Shown here one piece after another: positions 8,717 to 19,900 of a stretch of DNA of 64,000 nt. A program made the position numbers and the translations under genes. Position 1 is the stretch's first letter. Each line of letters opens with the position of its first letter. Source of the stretch: CAWJMN01 sp963844055 (GTDB lineage Bacteria; Planctomycetota; Planctomycetia; Pirellulales; Pirellulaceae); contig CAWJMN010000001.1 in NCBI GenBank assembly GCA_963844055.1, forward strand, positions 1,798,001 through 1,862,000. Direction: 5' to 3'. The notes beneath the pieces were generated by a model. That model had not been told where the DNA came from, did not search any database, and saw nothing but the letters and a program-made list of their open reading frames with translations.

Positions 8717-11700
8717 ATGAGTAATTGGAGAAGTGGCGTGCCTACTGCATTGCATCTTAGCCGCGGTGGATTCTGCTTGCGAATCATCACCGTACTTGTG
8801 CTGGTGAGTTCGGCCCTAGCGTGTGGTCCTGCAAAAGCAGGTGAGCCCAATGCGCGTGTCACCAAGGGGCTAGAGGCACTCTACACCTTCGAATTGTCCG
8901 AAGGTGGGTTGATTGTTGATCGCTCAGGCGTGGGGGAGCCCCTGAATCTGAGGATTGATAAGCCTCAAGGTGTGCTTCAACGCAATGGAAGGTTTCTTGT
9001 AAATTCGGCGGTGACGATCGCATCGGATGGTCCTGCGAAAAAACTAGTCGATGCGATTAAGCAGACGAATGCGCTCTCCATTGAAGCTTGGGTCAAGCCG
9101 CTCGATGATCAACAAGTAGGGCCGGCTCGTATTGTTAGTCTTTCGATGGATCCCGCCAATCGCAACTTCACTTTGGGGCAAGATAAGAGGCGGTTTGATA
9201 TACGGCTGAGAACCACCAGTACCGACAATAATGGACAGCCGTCGACAGCCGGACCTGAGAATGTTTTAGGTGGTAAAGCCACGCATGTTTGCTACACGTG
9301 GTCCGCTGATGGCCAAGCCACTTTGTATATCGACCAGGAACCGGTGGCATCGCAAGTCATTAAAGGAACCCTAGAGAACTGGGGGACTGACTTCCGCCTT
9401 GCTGTGGCCAACGAGGTTACGGGAGATCGACCTTGGCTGGGTGAGTTGCAATTGGTGGCGATCTATCACCGGGCTCTCACGCTGGATGAGGTAAAACAAA
9501 ACTTTGTTGCCGGGGCACCAACTACGATCGACTTTGCGGCACTCCTTCCGCCAGCTTTTGACGGGAAAGTCGATTTTGCGAGCGACATTCAGCCAATCTT
9601 GCGGAAGCATTGTTATGAATGTCACTCGGCCGATCAGGAAGATGGCGGCGTGAACCTGGGGATTCGCCAGCGAGCGCTGCAAGGAGGAGATAACGGTCCG
9701 ATCTTTGTGGCGGGCGATAGTGCGAGTAGTCGGCTAGTTCATCTAGTCGCGGCAATTGACAAGAAGACCACTATGCCGCCAGATAGCCAGGGGCTTACGA
9801 AAGAAGAGGTGGGGCTACTGCGACGCTGGATCGATGACGGCGCGGCTTGGCCGGCGGGAACCGATGTTGCCGATCCACGCGTCGAGAAGGCGCAGAAGCA
9901 CTGGGCGTTTCAGCCACTTCAGGCGGTGGCAGAGCCGATGGTAAAGAATGCGAACTGGATACAGACTCCCATTGATCGATTTATTCTAGCAAAGCTAGAA
10001 GCAAACGGGATTGAACCGCATGCACGGGTAGAGCCGCAAAAGCTAATTCGACGTGTTACTTTTGACCAGATTGGCCTGCCACCAACACCCGAGGAAGTCG
10101 AGGCATTTTGCGAGGCGACGGCTAGTGACCCTCAAGCGGCAATGGAGGCACTCGTCGATCGATTGCTGAAGAGCCCACACTGTGGCGAACGATGGGCACG
10201 ACATTGGCTTGACGTCGCACGCTATGCCGATAGTGATGGACAAGAGAGTGATCGAGATCGACCAACGGCCTATCACTATCGTGACTTTGTGATTCGTGCC
10301 TTGAACGAAGACATGCCTTACGATCAGTTCATTCGTTGGCAGTTGGCGGGGGATGAGTATGAGCCTAGCAACCCCGAGGCCGTTGCGGCCACGGGCTTTT
10401 TGGCGGCAGGGCCGTTTGCAGCCTTGCCCGACAAATTGATGGAGGATGAGCGTTTAAGAAACCGCTATAACGAACTGGATGACATGCTCTCCACCATTGG
10501 GACAGGCTTCTTAGGGCTGACACTCGGATGCGTCCGCTGTCATGATCATAAGTACGATGCGATTCCTGCGCGAGATTACTATGGCATGATGAGTGCTTTC
10601 CATGGTGGTGAGCGGGCGGAGGTAAAACTGGGCAACACGGAGGCCAAGGTGCTTGTCTATCGTGACCGAGGGGCACAGGCACAGCCCACTTGGCTGTTTC
10701 AGCGAGGAAACTACTATGATCGTGATCAGCCGTTAACGCTGGGATTTGTCGCGATTTTAACGCGAGGTAAGACCCCCGAGGATTATTGGAAAGCTGCACA
10801 AGCGCAAAGCCCTGCAAAGAACAGTACGGGGCAGCGGAGGGCGATGGCGGATTGGATGACGGACTCTGAACATGGGGCGGGTGATCTGCTGGCGCGGGTT
10901 ATTGTCAATCGCATTTGGCAGCACCACTTTGGTCAAGGAATGGTTCGCACGCCAGGCGATTTTGGCGTCCGTTCGGAGCCGCCAACTCATCCGGAAATGC
11001 TGGAATGGCTTGCTCGGGACTTTGTGGAGCACGGTTGGCACATCAAACGCTTACAACGAATGATTGTCCTAAGCTCGGTGTATCAGCAAGGAACAAGTGA
11101 GCAAGTAGCGGCCGTCGATCCCGATAACCGCTTGCTTTGGAAGGCGCCCATTCAGCGACTTGAGGGAGAAATCCTTCGAGATTCAATGCTGGCGGTCAGT
11201 GGGACGCTGAATACCGCAACGTATGGGCTGGCGGTGAAGCCACCGATCGCAGCGGAGGCGATTTTGGCGCGCAATCTGAAGGATGCTTACCCGGATAAGG
11301 TGCAGGATAGTCCCGCGTTACGCCGGCGTTCGATCTATCTATTTCACAAGCGGGTTGTGCCTTATCCGCTACTTCAGGCCTTTGACAAGCCAGATGCTCA
11401 GCAAAGCTGTAGCCGTCGTGATCGCACGACAGTGGCGCCGCAAGCATTGGCCCTTATGAATGACCCGTTTGTGCGTACCGTGGCCACCGAATTTGCTGAG
11501 CGACTGATTCGCGAGAATGAGGCGGACTTAACCCGTGAGATCAAGCATGGCTATCGCTTGGCTTTGGCGCGACTTCCGAGTGACGATGAGCTGGTGTCAG
11601 CAACGCAGTTTGTGACTTTGCAACGGATGGAACGAAAACGGCGAAACGCCCAGGTAGATGACGCCACAATACAGCGACAATCGCTGGCCGATTTGTGTCA

Positions 11701-11740
11701 GGTTCTTTTTAGCTTGAATGAGTTCTTGTACGTAGATTGA
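8717..11740 (+). CDS. LamG-like domain + PSCyt1-PSCyt2-PSD1 cytochrome
   Basis: About 1007 residues, predicted exported. The N-terminus has a hydrophobic signal (IITVLVLVSSALACG). Residues of roughly 45-270 form a concanavalin/LamG-like module (GLEALYTFELSEGG, LSIEAWVKPL, LGELQLVAIYHRALTLDEV), a common carbohydrate- or protein-binding fold. A PSCyt1 domain follows with heme motif CYECH (residue 299) and TMPPDSQGLTKEEV. PSCyt2 has RVTFDQIGLPPTPEEVEAF and a second heme motif CVRCHDHKYD (residue 605). PSD1 closes the protein (VNRIWQHHFGQGMVRTPGDF, PTHPEMLEWLARDF, PQALALMNDPF). The frame opens with GTG 8702; ATG 8711 and 8717 follow, and 8717 is best spaced from the GGTGGGA at 8701-8707. It is intact, unlike the PSD1 gene opposite. 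Followed after 72 bases by its DUF1501 partner. Confidence 0.92.
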   Translation: MSNWRSGVPTALHLSRGGFCLRIITVLVLVSSALACGPAKAGEPNARVTKGLEALYTFELSEGGLIVDRSGVGEPLNLRIDKPQGVLQRNGRFLVNSAVTIASDGPAKKLVDAIKQTNALSIEAWVKPLDDQQVGPARIVSLSMDPANRNFTLGQDKRRFDIRLRTTSTDNNGQPSTAGPENVLGGKATHVCYTWSADGQATLYIDQEPVASQVIKGTLENWGTDFRLAVANEVTGDRPWLGELQLVAIYHRALTLDEVKQNFVAGAPTTIDFAALLPPAFDGKVDFASDIQPILRKHCYECHSADQEDGGVNLGIRQRALQGGDNGPIFVAGDSASSRLVHLVAAIDKKTTMPPDSQGLTKEEVGLLRRWIDDGAAWPAGTDVADPRVEKAQKHWAFQPLQAVAEPMVKNANWIQTPIDRFILAKLEANGIEPHARVEPQKLIRRVTFDQIGLPPTPEEVEAFCEATASDPQAAMEALVDRLLKSPHCGERWARHWLDVARYADSDGQESDRDRPTAYHYRDFVIRALNEDMPYDQFIRWQLAGDEYEPSNPEAVAATGFLAAGPFAALPDKLMEDERLRNRYNELDDMLSTIGTGFLGLTLGCVRCHDHKYDAIPARDYYGMMSAFHGGERAEVKLGNTEAKVLVYRDRGAQAQPTWLFQRGNYYDRDQPLTLGFVAILTRGKTPEDYWKAAQAQSPAKNSTGQRRAMADWMTDSEHGAGDLLARVIVNRIWQHHFGQGMVRTPGDFGVRSEPPTHPEMLEWLARDFVEHGWHIKRLQRMIVLSSVYQQGTSEQVAAVDPDNRLLWKAPIQRLEGEILRDSMLAVSGTLNTATYGLAVKPPIAAEAILARNLKDAYPDKVQDSPALRRRSIYLFHKRVVPYPLLQAFDKPDAQQSCSRRDRTTVAPQALALMNDPFVRTVATEFAERLIRENEADLTREIKHGYRLALARLPSDDELVSATQFVTLQRMERKRRNAQVDDATIQRQSLADLCQVLFSLNEFLYVD

Positions 11741-11812
11741 TTCGCAACGAAGGTTGATAGAGTCAGTTGTCTCTGCCTAAAAGTTTCTACCTGAAAAAAG
11801 TGTGAGTGTTCT

Positions 11813-13261
11813 ATGTCGCATATTCCAAGCTCTTCCTGTGGACGACGAGAGCCGATTCTAAATCGTCGTCAGCTATTGCAGCGAGCGGGGGGAGGCCTCG
11901 GGGGCCTAGCGATGGCTCAACTGCTAATGGACCAAGGACTCTTGTTGGGGGAGGAGCTTGGCGACGCTGCGACCCGAGAAGGGGCATCACGTAATCCACT
12001 TTCACCACGCGGTGGGCACTTTGCGGCCAAGGCGAAGTCCATCATTTGGCTATTCATGGAAGGGGCACCAAGTGCGGTCGACCTATTTGATCCCAAGCCT
12101 GAATTGACCAAGCGAGACGGCCAGAAGATTTCCATTGATGTCTTCAATGGAAATCCGGGGCCATTGATGAAATCTCCCTTTTCCTTCAAGCAGTACGGAG
12201 AGAGTGGGGCTTGGGTTTGTGACCGCTACCCGAACGTAGCCAAACATGTCGATGACTTTGCGTTTGTCAGGTCGCTACACAGCGATTCGAACGACCATGT
12301 TCCGGCGTTATATCAAATCAATACGGGTATCGCTCGGCCTGGATTTCCAGCAGCCGGCGCTTGGGTAACCTATGGCCTGGGAAGCGAAAATCAAAACTTG
12401 CCAGGTTTTGTCGTCTTGGGAAACAATCAGGGGATCAAAGGTGGGCCACTGAATTGGCATGCAGGATTTCTTCCAGCCGCCCATCAAGGGACTTTGTTTC
12501 GCTCGCAAGGGAATCCAATATTGAATTTGACGAAGCCAGCGGACGTACAGGATGAAGATCAGCGTCGTCAATTGGACTTGTTGGCCGAGCTCAATGCGGA
12601 GCATCTAAAATCTCGTGAAGGCGAGGCGGACCTGCTGGGAAGGATCCAGTCTTTTGAGTTGGCTTACCGAATGCAATCGGAAGCAGCCAGTATGATCGAC
12701 TTTACAAAGGAGACGCAGGAGACTCGTGACATATACGGGTTGGAGCGTAAGGAAACTCGCTCCTATGGTTCAAAATGTCTTCTCGCACGAAGGCTTGTCG
12801 AAAGTGGCGTGCGATTTGTGCAAGTCTATAGCGATGGCGAATGGGATGCACACAGCAACCTGACCGCGAACCACACGGGGCACTGTTTAGCGACCGATGT
12901 TCCCATTGCCGGATTGCTGGCTGACTTAAAGCAACGAGGGCTTTTAGAATCGACTCTGGTGGTTTGGGGAGGCGAGTTTGGACGAATGCCGGTCTCGGAA
13001 GGAAAAGATGGACGCGACCATAATCCCCAGGGCTTCATGGCCTGGATGGCGGGGGCGGGAATTAAAGGTGGAACCAGTTTTGGAGAGACGGACGACATTG
13101 GCTATAAGGCGGTGATTGACCGTGTCACCGTACATGACCTGCATGCGACGATGTTGCATTTGCTGGGACTAGACCACAAACGGCTTACGTATCTGCACAA
13201 TGGGCGGCAGTACCGACTGACGGACGTCGCCGGCCAGGTCTTAGATAAGCTGTTGGCTTAA
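11813..13261 (+). CDS. DUF1501 family exported protein (copy B)
   Basis: 482 residues. The N-terminus carries a twin-arginine-like motif (LNRRQLLQRAGGGLGGLAMA). The core motifs match copy A closely: LFMEGAPSAVDLFDPKP, WDAHSN, VVWGGEFGRMP, GRDHNPQGFMAWMAGAGIKGG and TVHDLHATMLHLLGLDHKRL. Copies A and B are clearly the same subtype, and each follows a PSD1 cytochrome, so they are probably paralogous pairs. Expected to be exported folded and to work with the cytochrome encoded just upstream; the reaction is unknown. Membership of the alkaline phosphatase superfamily is a family-level statement, not proof of phosphatase or sulfatase activity. Confidence 0.93.
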   Translation: MSHIPSSSCGRREPILNRRQLLQRAGGGLGGLAMAQLLMDQGLLLGEELGDAATREGASRNPLSPRGGHFAAKAKSIIWLFMEGAPSAVDLFDPKPELTKRDGQKISIDVFNGNPGPLMKSPFSFKQYGESGAWVCDRYPNVAKHVDDFAFVRSLHSDSNDHVPALYQINTGIARPGFPAAGAWVTYGLGSENQNLPGFVVLGNNQGIKGGPLNWHAGFLPAAHQGTLFRSQGNPILNLTKPADVQDEDQRRQLDLLAELNAEHLKSREGEADLLGRIQSFELAYRMQSEAASMIDFTKETQETRDIYGLERKETRSYGSKCLLARRLVESGVRFVQVYSDGEWDAHSNLTANHTGHCLATDVPIAGLLADLKQRGLLESTLVVWGGEFGRMPVSEGKDGRDHNPQGFMAWMAGAGIKGGTSFGETDDIGYKAVIDRVTVHDLHATMLHLLGLDHKRLTYLHNGRQYRLTDVAGQVLDKLLA

Positions 13262-13295
13262 CAGGCAAAGCTTTACCAAGTGAGTATATTCTTTA

Positions 13296-13311
13296 TCCGT
13301 TTGTAAACGGA
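13296..13311. promoter_or_regulatory. Perfect dyad TCCGTTT-GT-AAACGGA
   Basis: Seven-base arms with a two-base centre, 35 bases after the DUF1501 stop. The loop is too short for a good hairpin and no T-run follows, so an operator-type site is more likely than a terminator. Function inferred from symmetry only. Confidence 0.3.
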
Positions 13312-13543
13312 CTTTGGCGCACAACGCGGATAAATGCCACTTCGGACGTGGTCTTTCTGCAAGAGCACGACATTTTGTGTTCAATTTCTTTGCAAAATCG
13401 CATCTAGGACAGCCAAATGAAAACGGCCTGCAGTTTTCATTAAATCTTGCTTGACGGCGATATGCCTGCTGCCGAATCGCAATGGTGTTTCAGCGTACGT
13501 ATGCCGTAGCGATTGGCCGACTCGTGTCGCGTAAGCCAATATC

Positions 13544-13558
13544 TGCAAACAGTTTGCA
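13544..13558. promoter_or_regulatory. Perfect dyad TGCAAAC-A-GTTTGCA
   Basis: Seven-base arms around one central base, about 360 bases upstream of the giant gene. Symmetry and size are those of a dimeric regulator site. The same half-site recurs nearby (TGCAAAC near 13750, GTTTGCAAA near 13772), which supports a shared recognition word but does not identify the regulator. Confidence 0.35.
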
Positions 13559-13775
13559 TTATATTGCGGCTCTTTAGGATTGCCTAGAAATCGGTGGGAG
13601 ATGTTATTGAAATGCATCCTGTCGTGTTGTCATGGTAAAGGTCTTTGACGCTCACAAGGGGCGTGTGTTTCACCTTAGATGCACTTTGTAAAGATTGGCG
13701 TCGGGGGGGGAAGTAAGAATTAATCCCGACAGAATGATTGTGCTGGATGTGCAAACTGGGTAATTTGTGCGGTTT

Positions 13776-13791
13776 GCAAAGGACTCTTTGC
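13776..13791. promoter_or_regulatory. Inverted repeat GCAAAG-GACT-CTTTGC
   Basis: Six-base arms with a four-base loop, 125 bases before the giant gene's ATG and just after the weak promoter candidate. It could fold in the 5' leader or act as a protein site. Shares the GCAAA core with the dyad at 13544-13558. Confidence 0.3.
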
Positions 13792-13915
13792 GCGCTTACG
13801 GATGTTGGCGCGCGAGATGTTCAAACATCTGGTTACTTGCGCCCTCTCCCGACGGCACGCGTAAACCAGCTGTACATATGACCTCGATACACAAATCCAC
13901 TCGGAGCGGCGAGCC

Positions 13916-16900
13916 ATGGCTTTTGGTTTTAAGTTTGGCAACAACGGATTGAAGAATACGACCGAGGCTGATCAACGGAAACTAGCACGTCGAAAGAGCA
14001 AGGTTCAGGCACGTCGTAATCGCAAACTCTTCTTTGAAGGCCTAGAAGATCGTCGCGTTCTCGCGGCGATGGTTTGGGATGGCGAGACCAATGGATCGTG
14101 GTCCAATGCCACGAACTGGGTGGGTAATGTTACACCCACCGCTGGCGATGACTTGGTGTTCCCCGCGGGTGCATCTAACGCGACCAATGTGAATGATCTC
14201 GCAGCGGGTACACGCTTTAATACGATCTTGATTGGTGGTAGTGGCTATAGCATCTCGGGAAATGCGATTGAACTATCGGGTGGTTTGACCGCCAACAATG
14301 TATCGGGGACGAACACCTTTGGTTTGAATACGACCTTGATCAATGCGCAGACGTTTATGAACGCCAACTCGGCGTCGACGCTGAGCGTTTCGGGTAGCAT
14401 TAATACGGCAAACCTTGTCGGCAATTATTTCTTTGGTACTGCGCCAGCATTGATGTTTGACGGTGCGGGTACTACGAACGCCAGTGGTGTCATTAGTGGT
14501 GCAGGGAGTGTTAGCAAGCTTGGTACCGGCACGGTTGTGCTGGGTGGCAGCAATACGTACGAAGGTATTACGGAAGCACGTCAGGGTACTATTCGCGTCA
14601 CCAATAATAGTGGCCTTGGGTCGGCACTAACCGGACATACGGAAGTGCAAGCGGGCGCATCGCTTGAACTCTCTGGAGTGACTACTTCCGAAACGATTGC
14701 CATTCGCGAGGCGGGCGTTGGTTTTGGAAATGGGACGGATATCTCCTCGGGGGGTGCGCTATGCGCTGTGGGTGGAACGACTTCGACCGTTACTGGCAAT
14801 GTCGAGCTAGTTGGCGGCGACAACATGATCGGTGTTGCGGCCGGCAGCAAGCTGATCGTTTCGGGGCAGGTGCTAACGCCGCTAAGCAAGAACGCTGGCA
14901 ATCGCTTTCTTAAGGTTGGGCCTGGTACTTTGCAGCTTGCCGGATCGCAAGATAACGTCTTCACCGTAGATACTCGCGTCCTTCAGGGGACGCTTGAGCT
15001 TAATAAAACCCCTGGCAAGAACGCCATCGGTGGCAATCTCATCATTGGTGACAACATTGGTGGCGACAATGCAGCTACCGTTCGCTTGCTACAGCCTGAT
15101 CAATTGCCGCAGCTCAACGTGTTTGATGTTTCGATCAATACCATCACGCTGAGCAGTTCTGGCGTGCTGGATTTGAATAATAACAGCGACGTTATCGGTA
15201 ACTTAGTTTTGACTACCGGTTCAACGTATAGCTCTGATGTAACAACCGGAAGTGGAACCCTGGTTCTTGGCGGCAATTTGACTGTCAGTACTTTCCAAGG
15301 GAGCAGTGGATTGACCCCTGCTGCCACGATTAGTGGAAAGCTAGATCTGGGGACCCTCTTTTCCGGCGGTGCTGCCGGTGGCGGCTTGAGTACGCGCACC
15401 TTTGCCATCAATGACACGCAATTGGCCCATATTGCGACGGACCTGGATATCTCCGCCGTGGTTAGTGGGGCGAGTGATGTGTCGATTTCCAAAACCGGAG
15501 GTGGTACGCTTCGCCTTTCGAATGCCAATACGATTTCTGGCCCGTTCATCATGAATGGCGGTGTTCTCGAAGTTGCCAACAACAACGCTTTGGGAACTGC
15601 CTTCCTTTCGCTACAAAATAATGGCAATATTGTTCGCGCTACGGGGGGCTCACGAACCATCAGCAATGTGGTGTCGCTGGACGGGGATGTGTCCTTTCTG
15701 GGAGATGATGCAACGCCAGGCGTTGATAACTTGACCTTTACGTCGCCCGCTACTTTGACTGGTGGACGTACGCTCTTTACGATGGACCCCACGCAAACGG
15801 TGACGTTCGCAGGAGCGATTGGCGAAGGGATCTTCGGTTCGCAAAATATTGCGAAGGGAGGCCGGGGAACATTAGCCTTTACCGCGGCCAATACCTACAG
15901 CGGATCCACGGCGGTCAATACGGATGGTGGTACTCTTGTCCTGAGTGGCAGCGGTAGCATTCTGAATTCCAGCACGATTACCATTAACGTTGCTGGCACG
16001 TTGATCCTTGACAACAATAGTGGTGGAAACCTAGCTGACCGTATCAATGATGCGACGACGATCAACAATAATGGACGGCTAGTACTTGTCGGAAGTAGTT
16101 CCGCAAATACTACGGAAGCCTTGGGGATTATTAATCCTGGGCAGAACTTTTCGTCGGTGATTGAGTCTCAGAATACTTCTGCTGGTGTGTTTTCGACGAT
16201 GCTTTTGGCCAATGCGCTGGCAACGGGTGCCGATCGACCCACACGGTTTGTTGGAACAGGCGTTGCACTGAGTGATTCCGGCGCTAACCGAATTGTGTTT
16301 GTGAACACGCCAGGAGCATTGACGAATGCAGTCATGCAACAGGGAGTTGTCGCTGGCCCAGGTAATGCCATTGATTTCGCCACTTTTGCTCCAGTCGCCG
16401 AAGGTGTCGCCATCGTCGCGTTACCTGCATCGGCTTATGTAACGGACATCACGTTAGCCACATCGACTAGCAACGTTCGTTTAACGGCGAATACGACGCT
16501 TTCCACCAACAAAAGCGTGAATGCGCTGCTGCTGGATCCAGGAGTCAGCCTCGGTGGTAGCAATGCTGTACTTTCCTTGGGTACAGGTAATCTGATCTTT
16601 GCCGGCAATGGTTCGATCGATGTTGGTGCACTCAATATCGGGGCAGGTATTACGAATGTGCAACCAGGAGCTACGGCAACGATCAGTAGCAGTATTTATT
16701 CCGGTACGGTCCAAAAGAACAATCTCGGCAAACTCGTTTTAACCGGTGACAATCAGTTCAACGGCCTATTAATGGCCAATGAGGGAACGCTCAACCTGCA
16801 ACGTAGTACGGCCGTTGGTTCGCCGCAGTCGGGAACGTTTGTGCGTGGTGGCGCAATCATTGAGCTAGAGCAAACGACGTTTGGACCTGTCAATATTGGC

Positions 16901-19900
16901 CTAGAAGGGCTCGATATCACGGGCTCTGGCGATGCAACCAATCAGGGCGCTATCCGAAACGTGGCTGGCAACAACTCCCTGGCTGGCACTTTCACGCTGG
17001 GCGGTGCACCCATGAATGTGCTCGACCTCTACGGCGGATGGATGGGCATTACCAGCGCCAATGTGACGATGAGCTTTGTCAATGTGCTAGGTGGTTCAAC
17101 GTTAACGCTGACCGGAAATGTGGCGAACAATGCTGACCTAGTAAAAACCGGTGCTGGGACGTTGGAACTCGCCGGCGTGCAAGCAGGTTTCAATGATCGT
17201 TCTTCCCGCGTGTATGAAGGTACATTATTGCTCAATCGTGAGCCGGGGCTTGGTGCCTCGTCGGGTTATTTTAGCACGCTCATCATTGGGTCCGATGCGG
17301 CAGGTGCTCCGGCAGCAACGGCAAAGCTTGGGGCAAGTGATCAGATCCGCGATGATCGCGCAATGACGATGCTGAGCAGTGGTTTGCTGGACATGAATGG
17401 CCAAGCAGATCGACTTAGCGGAGCCACATTAGTGGTTGGGCCCAATGGTGCGGGTGACATCAACATTGGTACGGGTGGTTTGCTAAGCCAGGCCGCGGAT
17501 ATCAACGTCTTTACTCTGGGAGCTAACAACCCAGTTGGTAGCACGATTACCGGCGGAACACTGAGCCTGCAAATGTTCGGTACCATTGCCGCTGCGGGGG
17601 CAAGAACCTTCCAGGTAAATGATGGTGCGAGTGGAAACGATCTGACCATCACGTCGGCTATTGTCGATGGCACCGGTTTGCAATCGGTAGGCATCACAAA
17701 GAGCGGTTTTGGAACGATGGAGCTAGGGGGCTCGACCTCCAACACATTCACCGGAACTACTTCGGCTAGTGAAGGGACGCTGTTGCTCAATAAGTCGGGT
17801 GGTGCCCTGGCCATGATGGGCCCGATGACGGTGGGTGATGCGAATATTCAGTCTGGGTTTTTGCAGTCGGATATTGTCCGGTTACTACAGCCAAATCAGT
17901 TGCCGGATTACCTTGCCCCGGTAACGGTTCAGGTAACGGGTTGGTTTGATCTCAATGGTAATGATGATACGATTGGTCAGGTGGATGCTCAAACGGCGTT
18001 GACCGTCAATGCTGGCGTTGTCACTACGGGTGCCGGTACTTTGACGGTTAATGGCAATATCACAGCTGCACCTGCGCAAGGTGCAGCATTGTTTACCCCC
18101 GTTTTGCCTGCCGTCATTGCAGGTAAGCTCAACTTGGGTGCTTTGCCTCGGACGATCGATGTGGGTGGAGACCGTGGCGAATTGGCAGTCGAAGTGATTG
18201 TTAGCGCTAACATTAGTGGAACCGGCGGATTCCTAATCACCAACAATGGCACGATATTGCTCTCAGGCGACAATAGCGGTTTGTCGGGTGACATTGTGCG
18301 CACTAACGGCAATTTTGCCGTCGGTAGCGATACCGCCTTTGGTACATCGCGACTTTTGCTAAATGGAAATATCACGACCTATGGTGGCAAGCGGACGATT
18401 CCCAATGAAATCATCTTTGGCGCTAACACCATTGGTTTCATTGGGGGCAACAATACCGCAGGCGTTGGTGCGATTGGTGGTGGTGGAAATGACTTGCTCT
18501 TTACAGGGCGGGTGAATGTTACTCCTAATACATTCTTTCCAACGGTCCCAGTTGCTGGGCAGGTAGAATTTGCAGGTGGCGTTGGCGAAACGTTTGGTGG
18601 TGTCTCGTTCCGTAAGCAAGGTTTTGGAACGCTGATCTTCTCATCACTGGTTACTTTCTCGGCCAATAACTTTGAGATTGGTCAAGACGCTGGTGGCGGG
18701 CCAGGTACTCGGGTAAACGGTGGAACGGTTATTTTCCGCGACAATGGAACTCTGCTCAATCCAACCCTATTGCTCGTTGGTTACGGTGGCGTACTGCAAA
18801 TTGATAACAGCGGTATCAATCTAGCAAACCGTATTGGCGACACAGCACAGATTGACCTGTTTGGCGGTACCTTGGCCTTGGTTGGAAAATCGGGCGCGAG
18901 TGTGACGGAAGATTTTGGCATTCTGAGGGCGCGCAACGGATATTCCTCCGTGGTGCAGTCGATCCTACCTTCAGCAGGAGGTTCGTCTGCGGACTGGCGA
19001 TTTGCCGCGATCCAACGAGAAGCGGCAGATCAAGGTGCCTTTATTCAGTTTGCTGGACGTGGAACCGATTTTTCGGCAGCCGGTCCTAATAAGCTCGGTT
19101 CCTATGGTGGAATCACTACGACGGGCGGCATCATTCCGTTTGCCGTGCTTAGCGGCGCCACGGGCTTTGATTTTGCGGGAGTTGTGAACAATGCTACTGC
19201 TACGGCACCATTCCTTGACTACCTCAACCCGCTCACAAGCGGGCCCATGTTTGCTTCTTCGCTGGCAACTGCCACGGCGACGAAGAATGTTAAGTTGTCC
19301 GCATCGGAGGCGGTAACAGGAGCCGTAACGGCCAATGCGGTTTTGCTTGCCAATGGTGGTTTGGCAATTACCGGCGCAGGTAGTTTGACGGTTGGGACGG
19401 GGCTCGTTGTTTCCCGTGGAGTTGGCAACACGATCTCGGTCAATACGTTAACGCTTGATACGACCGAAGGAGAAGTGTTTGTATCTGAGGGATCTGACCT
19501 CTCGATTGGTTCGAACATCGCAGGTGCTGCAAACTCTCTCGCCAAGGGAGGTGATGGTTCGGTTGTTCTAAGTGGTGCGAATGCCTTTACGGGTGCGACG
19601 CGTATTACAAGAGGAACCTTGCGTGCCGCAAGCAATACCGCTTTTGGTACCACGGGCGGAGGTGTCGCCGTTACTTATGGCGGTACTGTTGAACTAGCCG
19701 GCGTAAACATTCCTGCCGAGCAAATTGATGTGGCCGGAACCGGCGATGCCAATTTGGGTGCTGTCGGTCTGCGGAACGTGAGCGGCAATAGTACGTGGAA
19801 TGGCAATGTTACCCTGCAAACGTCTGGTATTAACCGTAATGCGGTTGAAGTTGCTGCGGGAACCAACCTTGTCTTTGCTGGCGCTGGCGTGGTGAGCGGA

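Larger units (their letters stand above)
13262..13915. other. Long leader region upstream of the giant gene, rich in TGCAAA-type dyads
   Basis: 654 bases, visibly more AT-rich than the flanking genes and without a credible gene. A 78-codon minus-strand frame at 13381-13617 has no recognisable motif and is taken as chance. The region contains several short palindromes built on TTTGC/GCAAA (listed separately) plus further single TGCAAA words near 13390 and 13750. TTGTGC (13738-13743) and TAATTT (13761-13766), 17 bases apart, could be a weak sigma-70-like promoter, but the match is poor. GGAG at 13903-13906 gives the giant gene a ribosome binding site nine bases before its ATG. Confidence 0.5.

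Noticed and set aside
13381..13617. 78-codon minus-strand frame upstream of the giant gene
   Set aside because: No motif or ribosome site, and it covers the TGCAAAC dyad cluster; treated as non-coding.
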